This document shows positions 1-5,802 of a stretch of 17,044 nucleotides of DNA, piece by piece. Source of the stretch: Candidatus Woesearchaeota archaeon (lineage in GTDB: Archaea; Nanobdellota; Nanobdellia; Woesearchaeales; ARS49); the NCBI GenBank assembly GCA_019323555.1, contig JAHWHC010000052.1, positions 1 through 17,044 on the forward strand, written 5' to 3'. How positions within the stretch are numbered: position 1 is the stretch's first letter; each line of letters begins with the position of its first letter. The notes beneath the pieces are model-generated. The model was not told the origin of the DNA. It ran no database searches and saw nothing but the letters and a program-made list of their open reading frames with translations. A program made the translations under genes and the position numbers.

Positions 1-207
1 AATACCTGCCCGCCACCAGGATTCCCATCATACATATCCTGCTGGATCAACTCAGACTGCGCAACAGGAAAATGCGACCTAGGACAGGCACAGCAAAGAC
101 TTCCAGCAGTAGACCCAAACACAGGAAAGAAATATTATTCCCCGCTTGAATTACAGAAACTAGCAGGACAATATTGGATATTGCCTTGGCAAGGAAAATG
201 TGTTTAG
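1..207 (+). CDS. C-terminal fragment of a Cys-rich protein (partial)
   Basis: An open frame runs from base 1 to a TAG at 205-207, giving the last 68 residues of a protein whose start lies outside the window. I do not recognise the family. It holds five cysteines; two are spaced as in a small CATGKC-type knot (about residue 22-25), one is the penultimate residue, and the stretch is rich in Pro, Gly and Tyr. Cys-rich tails of this kind recur in exported proteins of DPANN archaea, and the protein at 9356-9661 in this window has a comparable tail. An extracellular location is therefore plausible but rests only on composition. The open frame without stops and the in-frame end before an A/T-rich spacer are what support it as coding. 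Confidence 0.7.
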   Translation, partial: NTCPPPGFPSYISCWINSDCATGKCDLGQAQQRLPAVDPNTGKKYYSPLELQKLAGQYWILPWQGKCV

Positions 208-236
208 AATTCTGAAACATCCTAAAAAGAAAATTA

Positions 237-243
237 TTTATAC
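237..243 (+). promoter_or_regulatory. TATA box for the gene at 265
   Basis: TTTATAC is centred about 26 nt upstream of the ATG at 265 and is preceded by an A-rich BRE-like stretch. This spacing predicts transcription starting at or next to the start codon, so the mRNA would be leaderless; no Shine-Dalgarno sequence is present. Confidence 0.6.
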
Positions 244-264
244 TTTATAGTATCCCTTTCTCTT

Positions 265-558
265 ATGGCTGATGCATTGGGATTAAATGACCTGTCTATG
301 AACTGCATACGAACACTGAGTGTTTCGCAAATAGAAAAAATAATAGAATCCACAAAAAAACTGAAAAATTTGACAAGATTAAATGACGAAGCAGACATAA
401 AAGTACTGCATGTGCATGTAACAGACAAGATTCCTGGCAAGAAAAGCACACATCCAGAGCCAAGATACTTTGTTGAGTACCGCAAAGAAAATGGAAGCAC
501 AGCACGCAGACAGTACACACAATCAGAAATAGATATGCTTATACAGCGCTCTAGTTAA
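265..558 (+). CDS. Small hypothetical protein, leaderless gene
   Basis: A 97-residue basic protein of unknown family. Residues 1-40 read as helical with repeated Ile/Lys/Leu, while residues 42-80 look like beta strands (a KVLHVHVTDK strand and a RYFVEYRKENG strand-turn), ending in a short helix with Gln/Ser/Glu. The compact alpha-beta design without membrane segment suggests a cytosolic domain, possibly nucleic-acid binding given the Lys/Arg content; this is inference only. The start is fixed by the TATA box 26 nt upstream. It is converging with the DUF4013 gene, whose stop lies 27 nt away, so it appears to be a single-gene unit. Confidence 0.75.
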   Translation: MADALGLNDLSMNCIRTLSVSQIEKIIESTKKLKNLTRLNDEADIKVLHVHVTDKIPGKKSTHPEPRYFVEYRKENGSTARRQYTQSEIDMLIQRSS

Positions 559-565
559 GAATTCT

Positions 566-585
566 AAAAAAAAGAAATAAAAAAA
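566..585 (-). terminator. Oligo-T terminator of the DUF4013 gene
   Basis: Read on the minus strand, the bases directly after the stop codon are T7-A-TT-A-TTT-C-T8 style, almost pure T over 20 nt. Archaeal RNA polymerase terminates at such T tracts without needing a hairpin. Confidence 0.55.
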
Positions 586-1191
586 TTATTTGTATTTCCT
601 ATAGAACTGCGCCAATAGGAATCCAGAGCTGAACTGCATTGCTGGCAATGTCCAAATCAAGGTAATTATCGGAATTGAACACAGAAGCCAGAACAGTCCT
701 ACGACAATGGTCTTAAGTATCAAGACGATATATGCTCCAAAGTGGCCGAAAACCATCTTTGTTGCAAGACCAATGTCAAAGAAAGCTCCAAACCTTCTCT
801 TGACAGCATAGTTTATTGCAAGTATAGGAACTATCAACATAACATATATGTAGATAATCCATCCCACAATAGGAATCCTGATAGCTATCTGCACGATAAC
901 TCCCACAATAATAGCAAATACCAGGTAAAAGAATCCCTGACCAAACAATTCCCAATACTTGCCGAACTTAGGCAGCTCTTTATCAGCGCCTTTAACAATA
1001 CCCTGCATGAAATCCAGCATGTAACCATATAATGGGAACCAGCCGAATATTGGCAGTAATATCAACCAGAACCAGAATGCTCTCTGCATCTTGGCCCAAG
1101 GATATTTAATAGCATCCTTAATAGAGTCATTTATTCCAGCCCTTGATGGAGCTGCTTTCTTAACTGCTTTCTTAGCTTTCTTTTTAGCCAT
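586..1191 (-). CDS. DUF4013 family multi-pass membrane protein
   Basis: A 201-residue integral membrane protein. Residues 1-15 are a Lys/Ala tail, then an amphipathic stretch leads to hydrophobic segments near residues 36-60, 86-105, 107-128, 148-170 and 172-185. The segment 68-86 with LPKFGKYWELFGQG matches the signature of DUF4013 (LPxFxxWxxLFxxG followed by a long hydrophobic helix), a family common in archaea and some bacteria with no settled function. A GGTGAT ribosome binding site lies 6 nt before the ATG, which fixes the start. It is transcribed divergently from the cassette at 1338. The Lys/Ala N-terminal tail resembles that of the 618-residue protein at 3191 and the tail of the HIT protein at 12446, although the proteins are otherwise unrelated. 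Confidence 0.85.
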   Translation of the reverse strand: MAKKKAKKAVKKAAPSRAGINDSIKDAIKYPWAKMQRAFWFWLILLPIFGWFPLYGYMLDFMQGIVKGADKELPKFGKYWELFGQGFFYLVFAIIVGVIVQIAIRIPIVGWIIYIYVMLIVPILAINYAVKRRFGAFFDIGLATKMVFGHFGAYIVLILKTIVVGLFWLLCSIPIITLIWTLPAMQFSSGFLLAQFYRKYK

Positions 1192-1197
1192 TATTAC

Positions 1198-1234
1198 ATC
1201 ACCAACGAGGAAAAGGTGAAATATAGTATATAAA
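1198..1234 (-). promoter_or_regulatory. Promoter and ribosome binding site of the DUF4013 gene
   Basis: On the minus strand TTTATATACT (1225-1234) is a TATA box about 39 nt before the ATG, and GGTGAT (1198-1203) is the ribosome binding site. This predicts a short leader of about 10-15 nt. Confidence 0.55.
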
Positions 1235-1253
1235 CTTTTCTTTAATCTTATTA

Positions 1254-1321
1254 TGACCTTTTTGTCCCACTATCTTTATATATACAAAACACCTATATTG
1301 ACCCATGTGACAAAAAAGTCA
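1254..1321 (+). promoter_or_regulatory. Inverted 13-mer pair flanking the cassette promoter (possible operator)
   Basis: TGACCTTTTTGTC at 1254-1266 and GACAAAAAAGTCA at 1309-1321 are reverse complements with one mismatch in 13. Each is itself close to a TGAC-N6-GTCA palindrome. One copy lies just upstream of the TATA box and the other at the predicted transcription start, with centres about 55 bp apart, near five helical turns. This geometry suits a dimeric repressor that loops or blocks the promoter. A second, weaker inverted repeat, CACCTAT (1290-1296) with ATAGGTG (1321-1327), overlaps it. Confidence 0.45.
1275..1285 (+). promoter_or_regulatory. TATA box of the six-gene cassette
   Basis: TTTATATATAC is the only strong TATA box before the cassette and predicts transcription from about 1304-1308, giving a leader of about 30 nt that carries the GGGTGA ribosome binding site at 1327-1332. 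Confidence 0.6.
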
Positions 1322-1337
1322 TAGGTGGGTGAAAATC

Positions 1338-1673
1338 ATGGAAAAAGAAAATGCTTTGGAAAAAATGCTTGATGCATATCAAAAAGTAGCAAAAAGCGAG
1401 GACCTGCCAGCAGAGGTAAGCCTGGCACTATACGCAATGCTTGCAGAACAGCTTCCAGAAGACCAGAGAAGCGGACTGTATGCAGGACTATCACTAGGGT
1501 ATGCAAAACTAGCAGGAGAATTAAGCGGAGATGCAAAAGACAATGCAATGGCAATATCACAGATGTACATGGCAGTTGCAGCAAGCCAGTATCAAAGCAT
1601 AATCCAGGCAAAGCAGAAATACGCAGCACCTGCAAAAATAGACAATTACAAAGCTGCAGAAGAAGCAGCATAA
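1338..1673 (+). CDS. Small all-helical protein, first gene of the cassette
   Basis: A 111-residue protein of unknown family, almost wholly helical and rich in Ala, Glu, Leu, Gln and Tyr, with no membrane segment. The pattern of two longer helices (about 1-20 and 25-65) and a third long helix (about 66-95) suggests a helical bundle. The ATG at 1338 is chosen over an in-frame GTG at 1329 because GGGTGA at 1327-1332 sits 5 nt before the ATG and would overlap the GTG. It opens a co-directional run of six genes reaching 5047, and the next gene follows after 13 nt with its own GGAGGA site. A structural or adaptor role within the cassette is a guess from size and composition. Confidence 0.8.
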   Translation: MEKENALEKMLDAYQKVAKSEDLPAEVSLALYAMLAEQLPEDQRSGLYAGLSLGYAKLAGELSGDAKDNAMAISQMYMAVAASQYQSIIQAKQKYAAPAKIDNYKAAEEAA

Positions 1674-1686
1674 ACGGAGGAACAAA

Positions 1687-1917
1687 ATGGCAAAAAAATC
1701 AGCAAAATCAGAAGGAAGCGAACAAGAACAGATCGGCTTTCATAAAGGAGCACTGACAACTCTTGCAAAAGAGAGACAGGAACTGATGAGAATGCTCGGC
1801 ATTGTAGAACAACTGATGCAGATGCATATCAAAGCACTCAAGGACCTAGGAATCGACCTAGAAGCAGAGGCTAAAAAAGTCTCAAAGAAAAAACCTTTAG
1901 AAGCAGAACTAAAGTAA
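1687..1917 (+). CDS. Small coiled-coil-like protein
   Basis: A 76-residue basic protein of unknown family. After a Lys/Ser/Glu-rich flexible start (1-16), residues 18-66 form what looks like one long helix with heptad-like hydrophobics (LTTLAKERQELMRMLGIVEQ and following), and the end is Lys-rich again. This suggests a coiled coil that may pair with the helical protein encoded just upstream. The GGAGGA site 5 nt before the ATG fixes the start. The following gene begins one base after this stop, so the two are probably translationally coupled. Confidence 0.8.
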   Translation: MAKKSAKSEGSEQEQIGFHKGALTTLAKERQELMRMLGIVEQLMQMHIKALKDLGIDLEAEAKKVSKKKPLEAELK

Positions 1918-1918
1918 T

Positions 1919-2230
1919 ATGAGCGAAAAAAAAGATGTTAAATACGAGAAACCAGTAAAGTACGAAGACAAAAAAGAGGCACCAATAAAATATGACTCTG
2001 AAAAGCCAGAGCCTGCAAAAGAGAACTTTAACGCAGCAAGATACGGCACAAGAGGGAGACCAACAACACATAAGGACTATCATCAACCAAGACCAATAAC
2101 AGCCACGTACATGATGCTTGATCCAAGAACAATGTATGTGCATGATGATCCAAGCATGGCAATGAAAAACTATGTGAGAATGTCTCCAGGAATATTCAAT
2201 CATTACAAAGGAGGAAAAAAAGCAGCATAA
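1919..2230 (+). CDS. Lys/Tyr-rich protein with a TTHxDYxQP motif
   Basis: A 103-residue protein of unknown family. Residues 6-27 carry three imperfect repeats of a VKYE/VKYED/IKYDS unit, charged and probably disordered. Residues 42-57 read YG, then G-R-P and TTHKDYHQP; the next protein carries YG, then G-K-A and TTHADYVQP at its residues 47-63. The similarity continues weakly as an NYV-x2-SP-x2-F pattern here (84-93) against RYVSP-x2-F there (97-104). The two adjacent proteins therefore share a short segment, by duplication or because both bind the same partner. No membrane segment or signal peptide is seen. The gene begins one base after the previous stop and lacks a clear ribosome binding site, which points to coupled translation. 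Confidence 0.8.
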   Translation: MSEKKDVKYEKPVKYEDKKEAPIKYDSEKPEPAKENFNAARYGTRGRPTTHKDYHQPRPITATYMMLDPRTMYVHDDPSMAMKNYVRMSPGIFNHYKGGKKAA

Positions 2231-2231
2231 A

Positions 2232-3104
2232 ATGTACGGCAAATGTTCAGGCGGATATGGAAGAAGCTCTTCATGCGGTTATGGCAGAAGCATGACTTCA
2301 GTCTATGGAAGCCAGCCGCAGAGCATGTACTCTTCAGGCCCTTCAAGAAGCACATATGGCGGGGCAAGCTATGGTTTTGCAGAAGGAAAAGCAACAACAC
2401 ACGCAGACTATGTGCAGCCAAGCATGCTTGAGACAGCACTAGAGGATGTAAAGCCAATGAAGACAGCTGCAAACTACATGTCAGGAAAAGACAAGATACA
2501 ATTATACTTAAGCAACAAAAGATACGTCTCACCAGACGTGTTCTTGTCACCAACAAGACCAACAACACCTGTGATTGAGAACACAGCAGAAGTCATGCCA
2601 TATATTAGGGAGGCATTTGAGAGACTAACAGGAGAGGCCCTCCCAGAGGACAGCCTGAAAATCCACGTGCTTGATGACAAGGCATTTGAGAAAGCACACG
2701 GAGGCGGAAGATACGGACCAGGAATCCAGGGATTTGCACTCAACAGGCAGGGAAAAGGAGTCAATGAAGTGTTTGTGAGAAAGAACCACCTGGACAGGAT
2801 GATGCTCACAATCGGGCACGAGATAGGACACATAATGAGCCCTACACTGCCAGATAACAGGGATGAAGAGGCAAAAGCATTTGCATTCTCAATAGCATGG
2901 ATGGATGCAATAAAGAAATACAACATTGCAGGAATAGGAAACTCAGTACTTCCAAATCCAGCAAGAAACGGGCTTCATGACGTAGCCTATGAATACATGC
3001 TGGAGCTGATAGAGAAAGGAAAGAAGAATGCAATGCAATTATTTAGGGACATTGCAAGCGGAGCAGTATCAATAACAAAGAGACTTGAGGTAATATACTT
3101 ATGA
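2232..3104 (+). CDS. HEXXH zinc metallopeptidase-like protein with Tyr/Gly-rich N-terminus
   Basis: A 290-residue protein. Residues 1-50 are low-complexity Tyr/Gly/Ser with YGR and YGG units and two Cys. Residues 47-63 hold the YG...TTHADYVQP segment shared with the preceding protein. The catalytic-looking domain spans about 120-290. HEIGH at 196-200 matches the HEXXH zinc site of gluzincin-like peptidases, with an upstream EVFVRKNHLD strand, and DEEAKAFAFSIAW at 211-223 provides acidic residues placed like the third ligand in ImmA/IrrE-type peptidases (HEXXH followed by EExA). Which exact peptidase family it belongs to I cannot say. No signal peptide or transmembrane segment is visible, so it is probably cytosolic. 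It starts one base after the previous stop and overlaps the next small ORF by ATGA. Confidence 0.85.
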   Translation: MYGKCSGGYGRSSSCGYGRSMTSVYGSQPQSMYSSGPSRSTYGGASYGFAEGKATTHADYVQPSMLETALEDVKPMKTAANYMSGKDKIQLYLSNKRYVSPDVFLSPTRPTTPVIENTAEVMPYIREAFERLTGEALPEDSLKIHVLDDKAFEKAHGGGRYGPGIQGFALNRQGKGVNEVFVRKNHLDRMMLTIGHEIGHIMSPTLPDNRDEEAKAFAFSIAWMDAIKKYNIAGIGNSVLPNPARNGLHDVAYEYMLELIEKGKKNAMQLFRDIASGAVSITKRLEVIYL

Positions 3105-3175
3105 AAATCGAATACAATTATAAACGGGCTGAGAGGACAGCAAGTTATGATCCTAAGATAAGCTATGTGATATAG
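3101..3175 (+). CDS. 24-residue microprotein overlapping the metallopeptidase stop
   Basis: An ATG at 3101 overlaps the stop of the metallopeptidase gene (ATGA) and opens a 24-codon frame ending TAG at 3173-3175. The product is basic and Tyr-rich (MKIEYNYKRAERTASYDPKI and four more residues), so its composition resembles the Lys/Tyr-rich protein two genes upstream. The ATGA overlap is the usual sign of reinitiation by the same ribosome. It fills nearly all of the 86-nt gap before the next gene, whose AGGAGG site lies right after this stop. Such a short frame can occur by chance, so the call rests on the overlap and position. Confidence 0.4.
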   Translation: MKIEYNYKRAERTASYDPKISYVI

Positions 3176-3190
3176 GAGGTTATAATCAAA

Positions 3191-5047
3191 ATGGCAAAGA
3201 AAAAAGCAGTAAAAAAGGCAAAAAAAGAAGAAAAGAAACCAACAGAAGAATTACCAAAAGAACTGGCAGAAAAACTTCCGCCAGACGTGCAGAAAAGACT
3301 GATCCAGGTAAAGCAAAAACTGGACAAGTTCAAGAAGCAGACACTTGAGAAGTTTGACAAATACATAATGGGAATGGCACTTCTTCCTCCCCCAAAACCA
3401 AAACCAGGGGAAGAGATAAAGCCAGAGGATAAAGACAAGCTGAATGTCCTGATTCTTATTGATGATTCAGAACCGCACAAGATGTCAAAAGCAGAGCTGA
3501 AAGACAAGCTGACTGCAATAATGGAAAACACTGCAAAAGAGATTGACAAGAACATCATTCCTGATACAATATTGATATCTGAATTATGGCAGAACTGCTA
3601 TGACGGAAAAAACGAGATGCTGCAGTTATTTGCAATGGCAGCCCCAATCCACGACACAGGGATGCTTGCAGCAATAAAGATAGCAGAAGTGCACAAAACA
3701 ATGGTACTGAAAAAGTTTGAGAAGTACATTGTAGCATATGTTCTTGCAGGAAGCCTTGTACAGGGAAGGGCAACACCTGAATCAGACATTGACGTCTTCC
3801 TGATAATCGACGATACAGACGTCAAGAAAATGACAAGAGCAGAACTGAAAGACAAGCTAAGAGCGATCATAGTCGGCATGGGCCTAGAGGCAGGAGAGAT
3901 AACAGGCATAAGGAACAAGATAAACATCCAGGTCTACATCTTGACAGACTTCTGGGACAGCATGAGAGAGGCAAACCCAGTCATCTTTACATTCCTAAGA
4001 GACGGCGTGCCTTTCTACGACAGAGGAATCTTCATGCCATGGAAACAACTGCTGAAGATGGGTAAGATAAAGCCAAGCCCAGAAGCAATTGACATGTACA
4101 TGAGCTCTGGAGAGCAGATGCTTGACAGGGTAAAGGACAAGTTAAAAAATATCGGCACAGAAGACTTCTTCTGGAGCACATTCACGCCAAGCCAGGCAGC
4201 ACTTATGTTGTATGGAGTAGCACCCCCAGCACCAAAAGAGACTGCTGAGATGATGAGAGAGGTCTTTGTGAAGAAAGAAAAACTGCTTGAAGAGAAAGAC
4301 ATAAAGGTCCTAGAGAAAGTGCTTCAGGTAAGAAAAGAGGCAGAGCACGGCACCAAGAAAGTTATCTCTGGAAAAGAGATTGACGAACTGGTCGATGCAT
4401 GCGACAAATACCTGAAGAGACTGAAGAGACTCTTCACACAGATAGAGAAGATCAGGCAGGAAGAATCAGTTCTTCACATGTACGAGACAATCATCACCAT
4501 AGTCAGAGACATCCTGACAATGGAGGGCGAGACAAAGATCTCAGAGGCAAACCTTGCAAAACTGTTTGAGACAGCATGCATAGAGCCTGCAAAAATACCT
4601 GCAAAATACTGCAGGATGCTGCAGGAAATCATCAAGGCAAAGAAAGACTTTGATGCAGGCAAGCTGGGAAAGACAGACATAGAAAAAATAAAGAAAACAG
4701 GAAGAGAGCTTATCAAGTATCTTGTAGAGTACATGCAAAGGAAAAGAGGCAGAGAGCTTGAGAAAGCAAAGATAAGGATAAAGCACGGAGAAAAATACGG
4801 GGAATTGACCCTGCTCGGAGACAAGGCATTCCTGATACAGAACATTGATTCTGAGGAAAGAATGATTGAGAAAGCAAATATCAATCCAGACGGATCCCTG
4901 GGGCCTCTGCAGAAGTCTAACATCGAAGAGATGGAAAAAGCAATTGCAGAAGTCAAGATACCGCAGAGAGTCTTTATCAAAGAGCCTGTATTCGAGAGCC
5001 TTAGAAAGATCTTTGGAAAAGATGTAGAAGTTCTAGTGCAAAACTAG
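3191..5047 (+). CDS. Tandem nucleotidyltransferase-HEPN fusion protein
   Basis: A 618-residue cytosolic protein with AGGAGG 10 nt before the ATG. Residues 1-55 are a Lys-rich tail and helix. Residues 54-169 and 175-289 are two copies of one domain: each has KFDKYI/KFEKYI, then LNVLILIDDSE/IDVFLIIDDTD, then KMSKAELKDKL/KMTRAELKDKL. Only the second keeps the nucleotidyltransferase signature: GS at 187-188 and DID at 199-201; the first lacks it. A third catalytic carboxylate is not evident (INIQV at 244-248). Residues 300-420 are helical with R381-x4-H386, matching the HEPN RNase motif Rx4-6H; the tyrosine found two residues after the His in HepT-type toxins is a Thr. Residues 425-520 form another HEPN-like helical block without Rx4H. 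In known MNT-HEPN pairs the nucleotidyltransferase neutralises the HEPN RNase as a separate protein; here both are fused. HEPN assignment is inference. Confidence 0.85.
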   Translation: MAKKKAVKKAKKEEKKPTEELPKELAEKLPPDVQKRLIQVKQKLDKFKKQTLEKFDKYIMGMALLPPPKPKPGEEIKPEDKDKLNVLILIDDSEPHKMSKAELKDKLTAIMENTAKEIDKNIIPDTILISELWQNCYDGKNEMLQLFAMAAPIHDTGMLAAIKIAEVHKTMVLKKFEKYIVAYVLAGSLVQGRATPESDIDVFLIIDDTDVKKMTRAELKDKLRAIIVGMGLEAGEITGIRNKINIQVYILTDFWDSMREANPVIFTFLRDGVPFYDRGIFMPWKQLLKMGKIKPSPEAIDMYMSSGEQMLDRVKDKLKNIGTEDFFWSTFTPSQAALMLYGVAPPAPKETAEMMREVFVKKEKLLEEKDIKVLEKVLQVRKEAEHGTKKVISGKEIDELVDACDKYLKRLKRLFTQIEKIRQEESVLHMYETIITIVRDILTMEGETKISEANLAKLFETACIEPAKIPAKYCRMLQEIIKAKKDFDAGKLGKTDIEKIKKTGRELIKYLVEYMQRKRGRELEKAKIRIKHGEKYGELTLLGDKAFLIQNIDSEERMIEKANINPDGSLGPLQKSNIEEMEKAIAEVKIPQRVFIKEPVFESLRKIFGKDVEVLVQN

Positions 5048-5050
5048 AAC

Positions 5051-5407
5051 CTAATTTCCTTTTTTAAAAAAACCAGTATCACGCCTATGCATTATATGGT
5101 CAGCAACTATGAGTGTTGACTTATATGCATCATTCTTTTTTTCTCCAGAATAATGCCTGTATTCTGCAGCTGCATCAGCAATTATCTGATCAGCGTAAGG
5201 CTTCATGTCAAACCCTTTCCTGTGCAGGCACTGCAGGGCACGCACAACAGGGCGGACAGCATCTTTCACATAGTCCGGATCCTCAATCGTATACTGCGCC
5301 TGAAACTTGCTGATGACTGTATGAATAAATGTTTTTGCAGCATCAACAGTCTCAATCTCTGCCACTGAATCTTCTATTGCAATAGTATCTAATGTGTCTG
5401 TATTCAT
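5051..5407 (-). CDS. Small hypothetical protein, paralogue of the 5449 gene
   Basis: A 118-residue, mostly helical protein of unknown family. Its core (ALQCLHRKGFDMKPYADQII) aligns with LLMSLEKEGHDTTPYFNEVV of the neighbouring 74-residue protein, and both contain LEDSVA/IEDSVA near the N-terminus, so the two are distant paralogues. AGGTGA lies 7 nt before the ATG and fixes the start. The end of the gene, which codes for FFKKGN, overlaps the terminator region of the converging cassette. The HRKGFDMKPYAD block is probably a helix-turn-helix-like surface, but I cannot assign function. Its own TATA box lies within the last codons of the upstream paralogue. Confidence 0.75.
   Translation of the reverse strand: MNTDTLDTIAIEDSVAEIETVDAAKTFIHTVISKFQAQYTIEDPDYVKDAVRPVVRALQCLHRKGFDMKPYADQIIADAAAEYRHYSGEKKNDAYKSTLIVADHIMHRRDTGFFKKGN
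5055..5065 (+). terminator. T-rich terminator after the cassette
   Basis: TTTCCTTTTTT begins 8 nt after the stop of the 618-residue protein and is followed by A7. This fits an archaeal oligo-T terminator closing the cassette; it lies within the end of the converging minus-strand gene. Confidence 0.45.
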
Positions 5408-5418
5408 AATCTCTTCAC

Positions 5419-5457
5419 CTCACGAAACCTTGGTTGCACGCCACTTGTTTAAATACT
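5419..5457 (-). promoter_or_regulatory. Promoter and conserved leader of the 118-residue gene
   Basis: On the minus strand AGTATTTAAA (5448-5457) is the TATA box, followed 20 nt later by TTTCGTGAG (5419-5427) just before the ribosome binding site. The same arrangement recurs before the paralogue at 5673. Confidence 0.5.
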
Positions 5458-5673
5458 TTTTGGTGAGTTGTAATCAATTAGTATATCAACAACTTCATTA
5501 AAATACGGCGTTGTGTCATGACCCTCTTTTTCCAGGGACATAAGAAGCTCAAACACTGCTTTCTGTGCATCAACTTTTTCCTGCAGAGAGGCCGGGCTAA
5601 CATAAATCTCTTTTAGTCTGCATACTGCAGATCTTGCGCGCTCATCAGTCGCCACACTATCCTCTAGCTTCAT
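5449..5673 (-). CDS. Small hypothetical protein, paralogue of the 5051 gene
   Basis: A 74-residue acidic helical protein of unknown family, about two thirds the length of its neighbour. It shares LEDSVA near the start and the EGHDTTPYFNEVVDILIDY block at 50-68 with the 118-residue paralogue. Five residues follow that block before the stop, so the C-terminal 30 residues of the paralogue are absent. A GTGAG-type site 6 nt before the ATG supports the start. The two genes are in the same direction, 41 nt apart, each with its own TATA box, which suggests duplication including the promoter followed by divergence. Confidence 0.75.
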   Translation of the reverse strand: MKLEDSVATDERARSAVCRLKEIYVSPASLQEKVDAQKAVFELLMSLEKEGHDTTPYFNEVVDILIDYNSPKSI

Positions 5674-5682
5674 AAAATCTCA

Positions 5683-5722
5683 CTCACGAAAGCTTTTCGG
5701 ATTTTGAGGCTGTTTAAATAGT
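5683..5722 (-). promoter_or_regulatory. Promoter and conserved leader of the 74-residue gene
   Basis: On the minus strand ACTATTTAAA (5713-5722) is the TATA box and TTTCGTGAG (5683-5691) sits 21 nt downstream, as in the paralogue. The remaining 5723-5761 spacer holds nothing else recognisable apart from the opposing promoter. Confidence 0.5.
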
Positions 5723-5761
5723 TTTGCTTTTCTTTTCACCACCCAACAATTTAACGAAATA

Positions 5762-5800
5762 TTTATAAGCTGGATTATGCTTCTGATTTATGGGGTGATT
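5762..5800 (+). promoter_or_regulatory. Promoter and ribosome binding site of the CBS gene
   Basis: TTTATAAG (5762-5769) is a TATA box, and GGGGTGATT (5792-5800) is a strong archaeal ribosome binding site ending 2 nt before the ATG at 5803, with its GGTGA core about 4 nt from the start. Confidence 0.6.
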
Positions 5801-5802
5801 CA

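Noticed and set aside
1329..1337. GTG start three codons before the ATG at 1338
   Set aside because: The GGGTGA ribosome binding site overlaps that GTG and sits at the usual distance from the ATG at 1338.
2474..2926. Minus-strand open frame of 150 codons
   Set aside because: Antisense to the metallopeptidase gene with a shadow-frame composition and no start signals.
4474..4980. Minus-strand open frame of 168 codons
   Set aside because: It is antisense to the 618-residue protein, has no promoter or ribosome binding site and shows the Ser/Phe/Cys/Leu-rich composition expected of a shadow frame.
3191..5047. CRISPR-associated or Cas6-like role for the HEPN-like protein
   Set aside because: No repeats, cas genes or related domains are found in the window; only the general HEPN-type motif is present.
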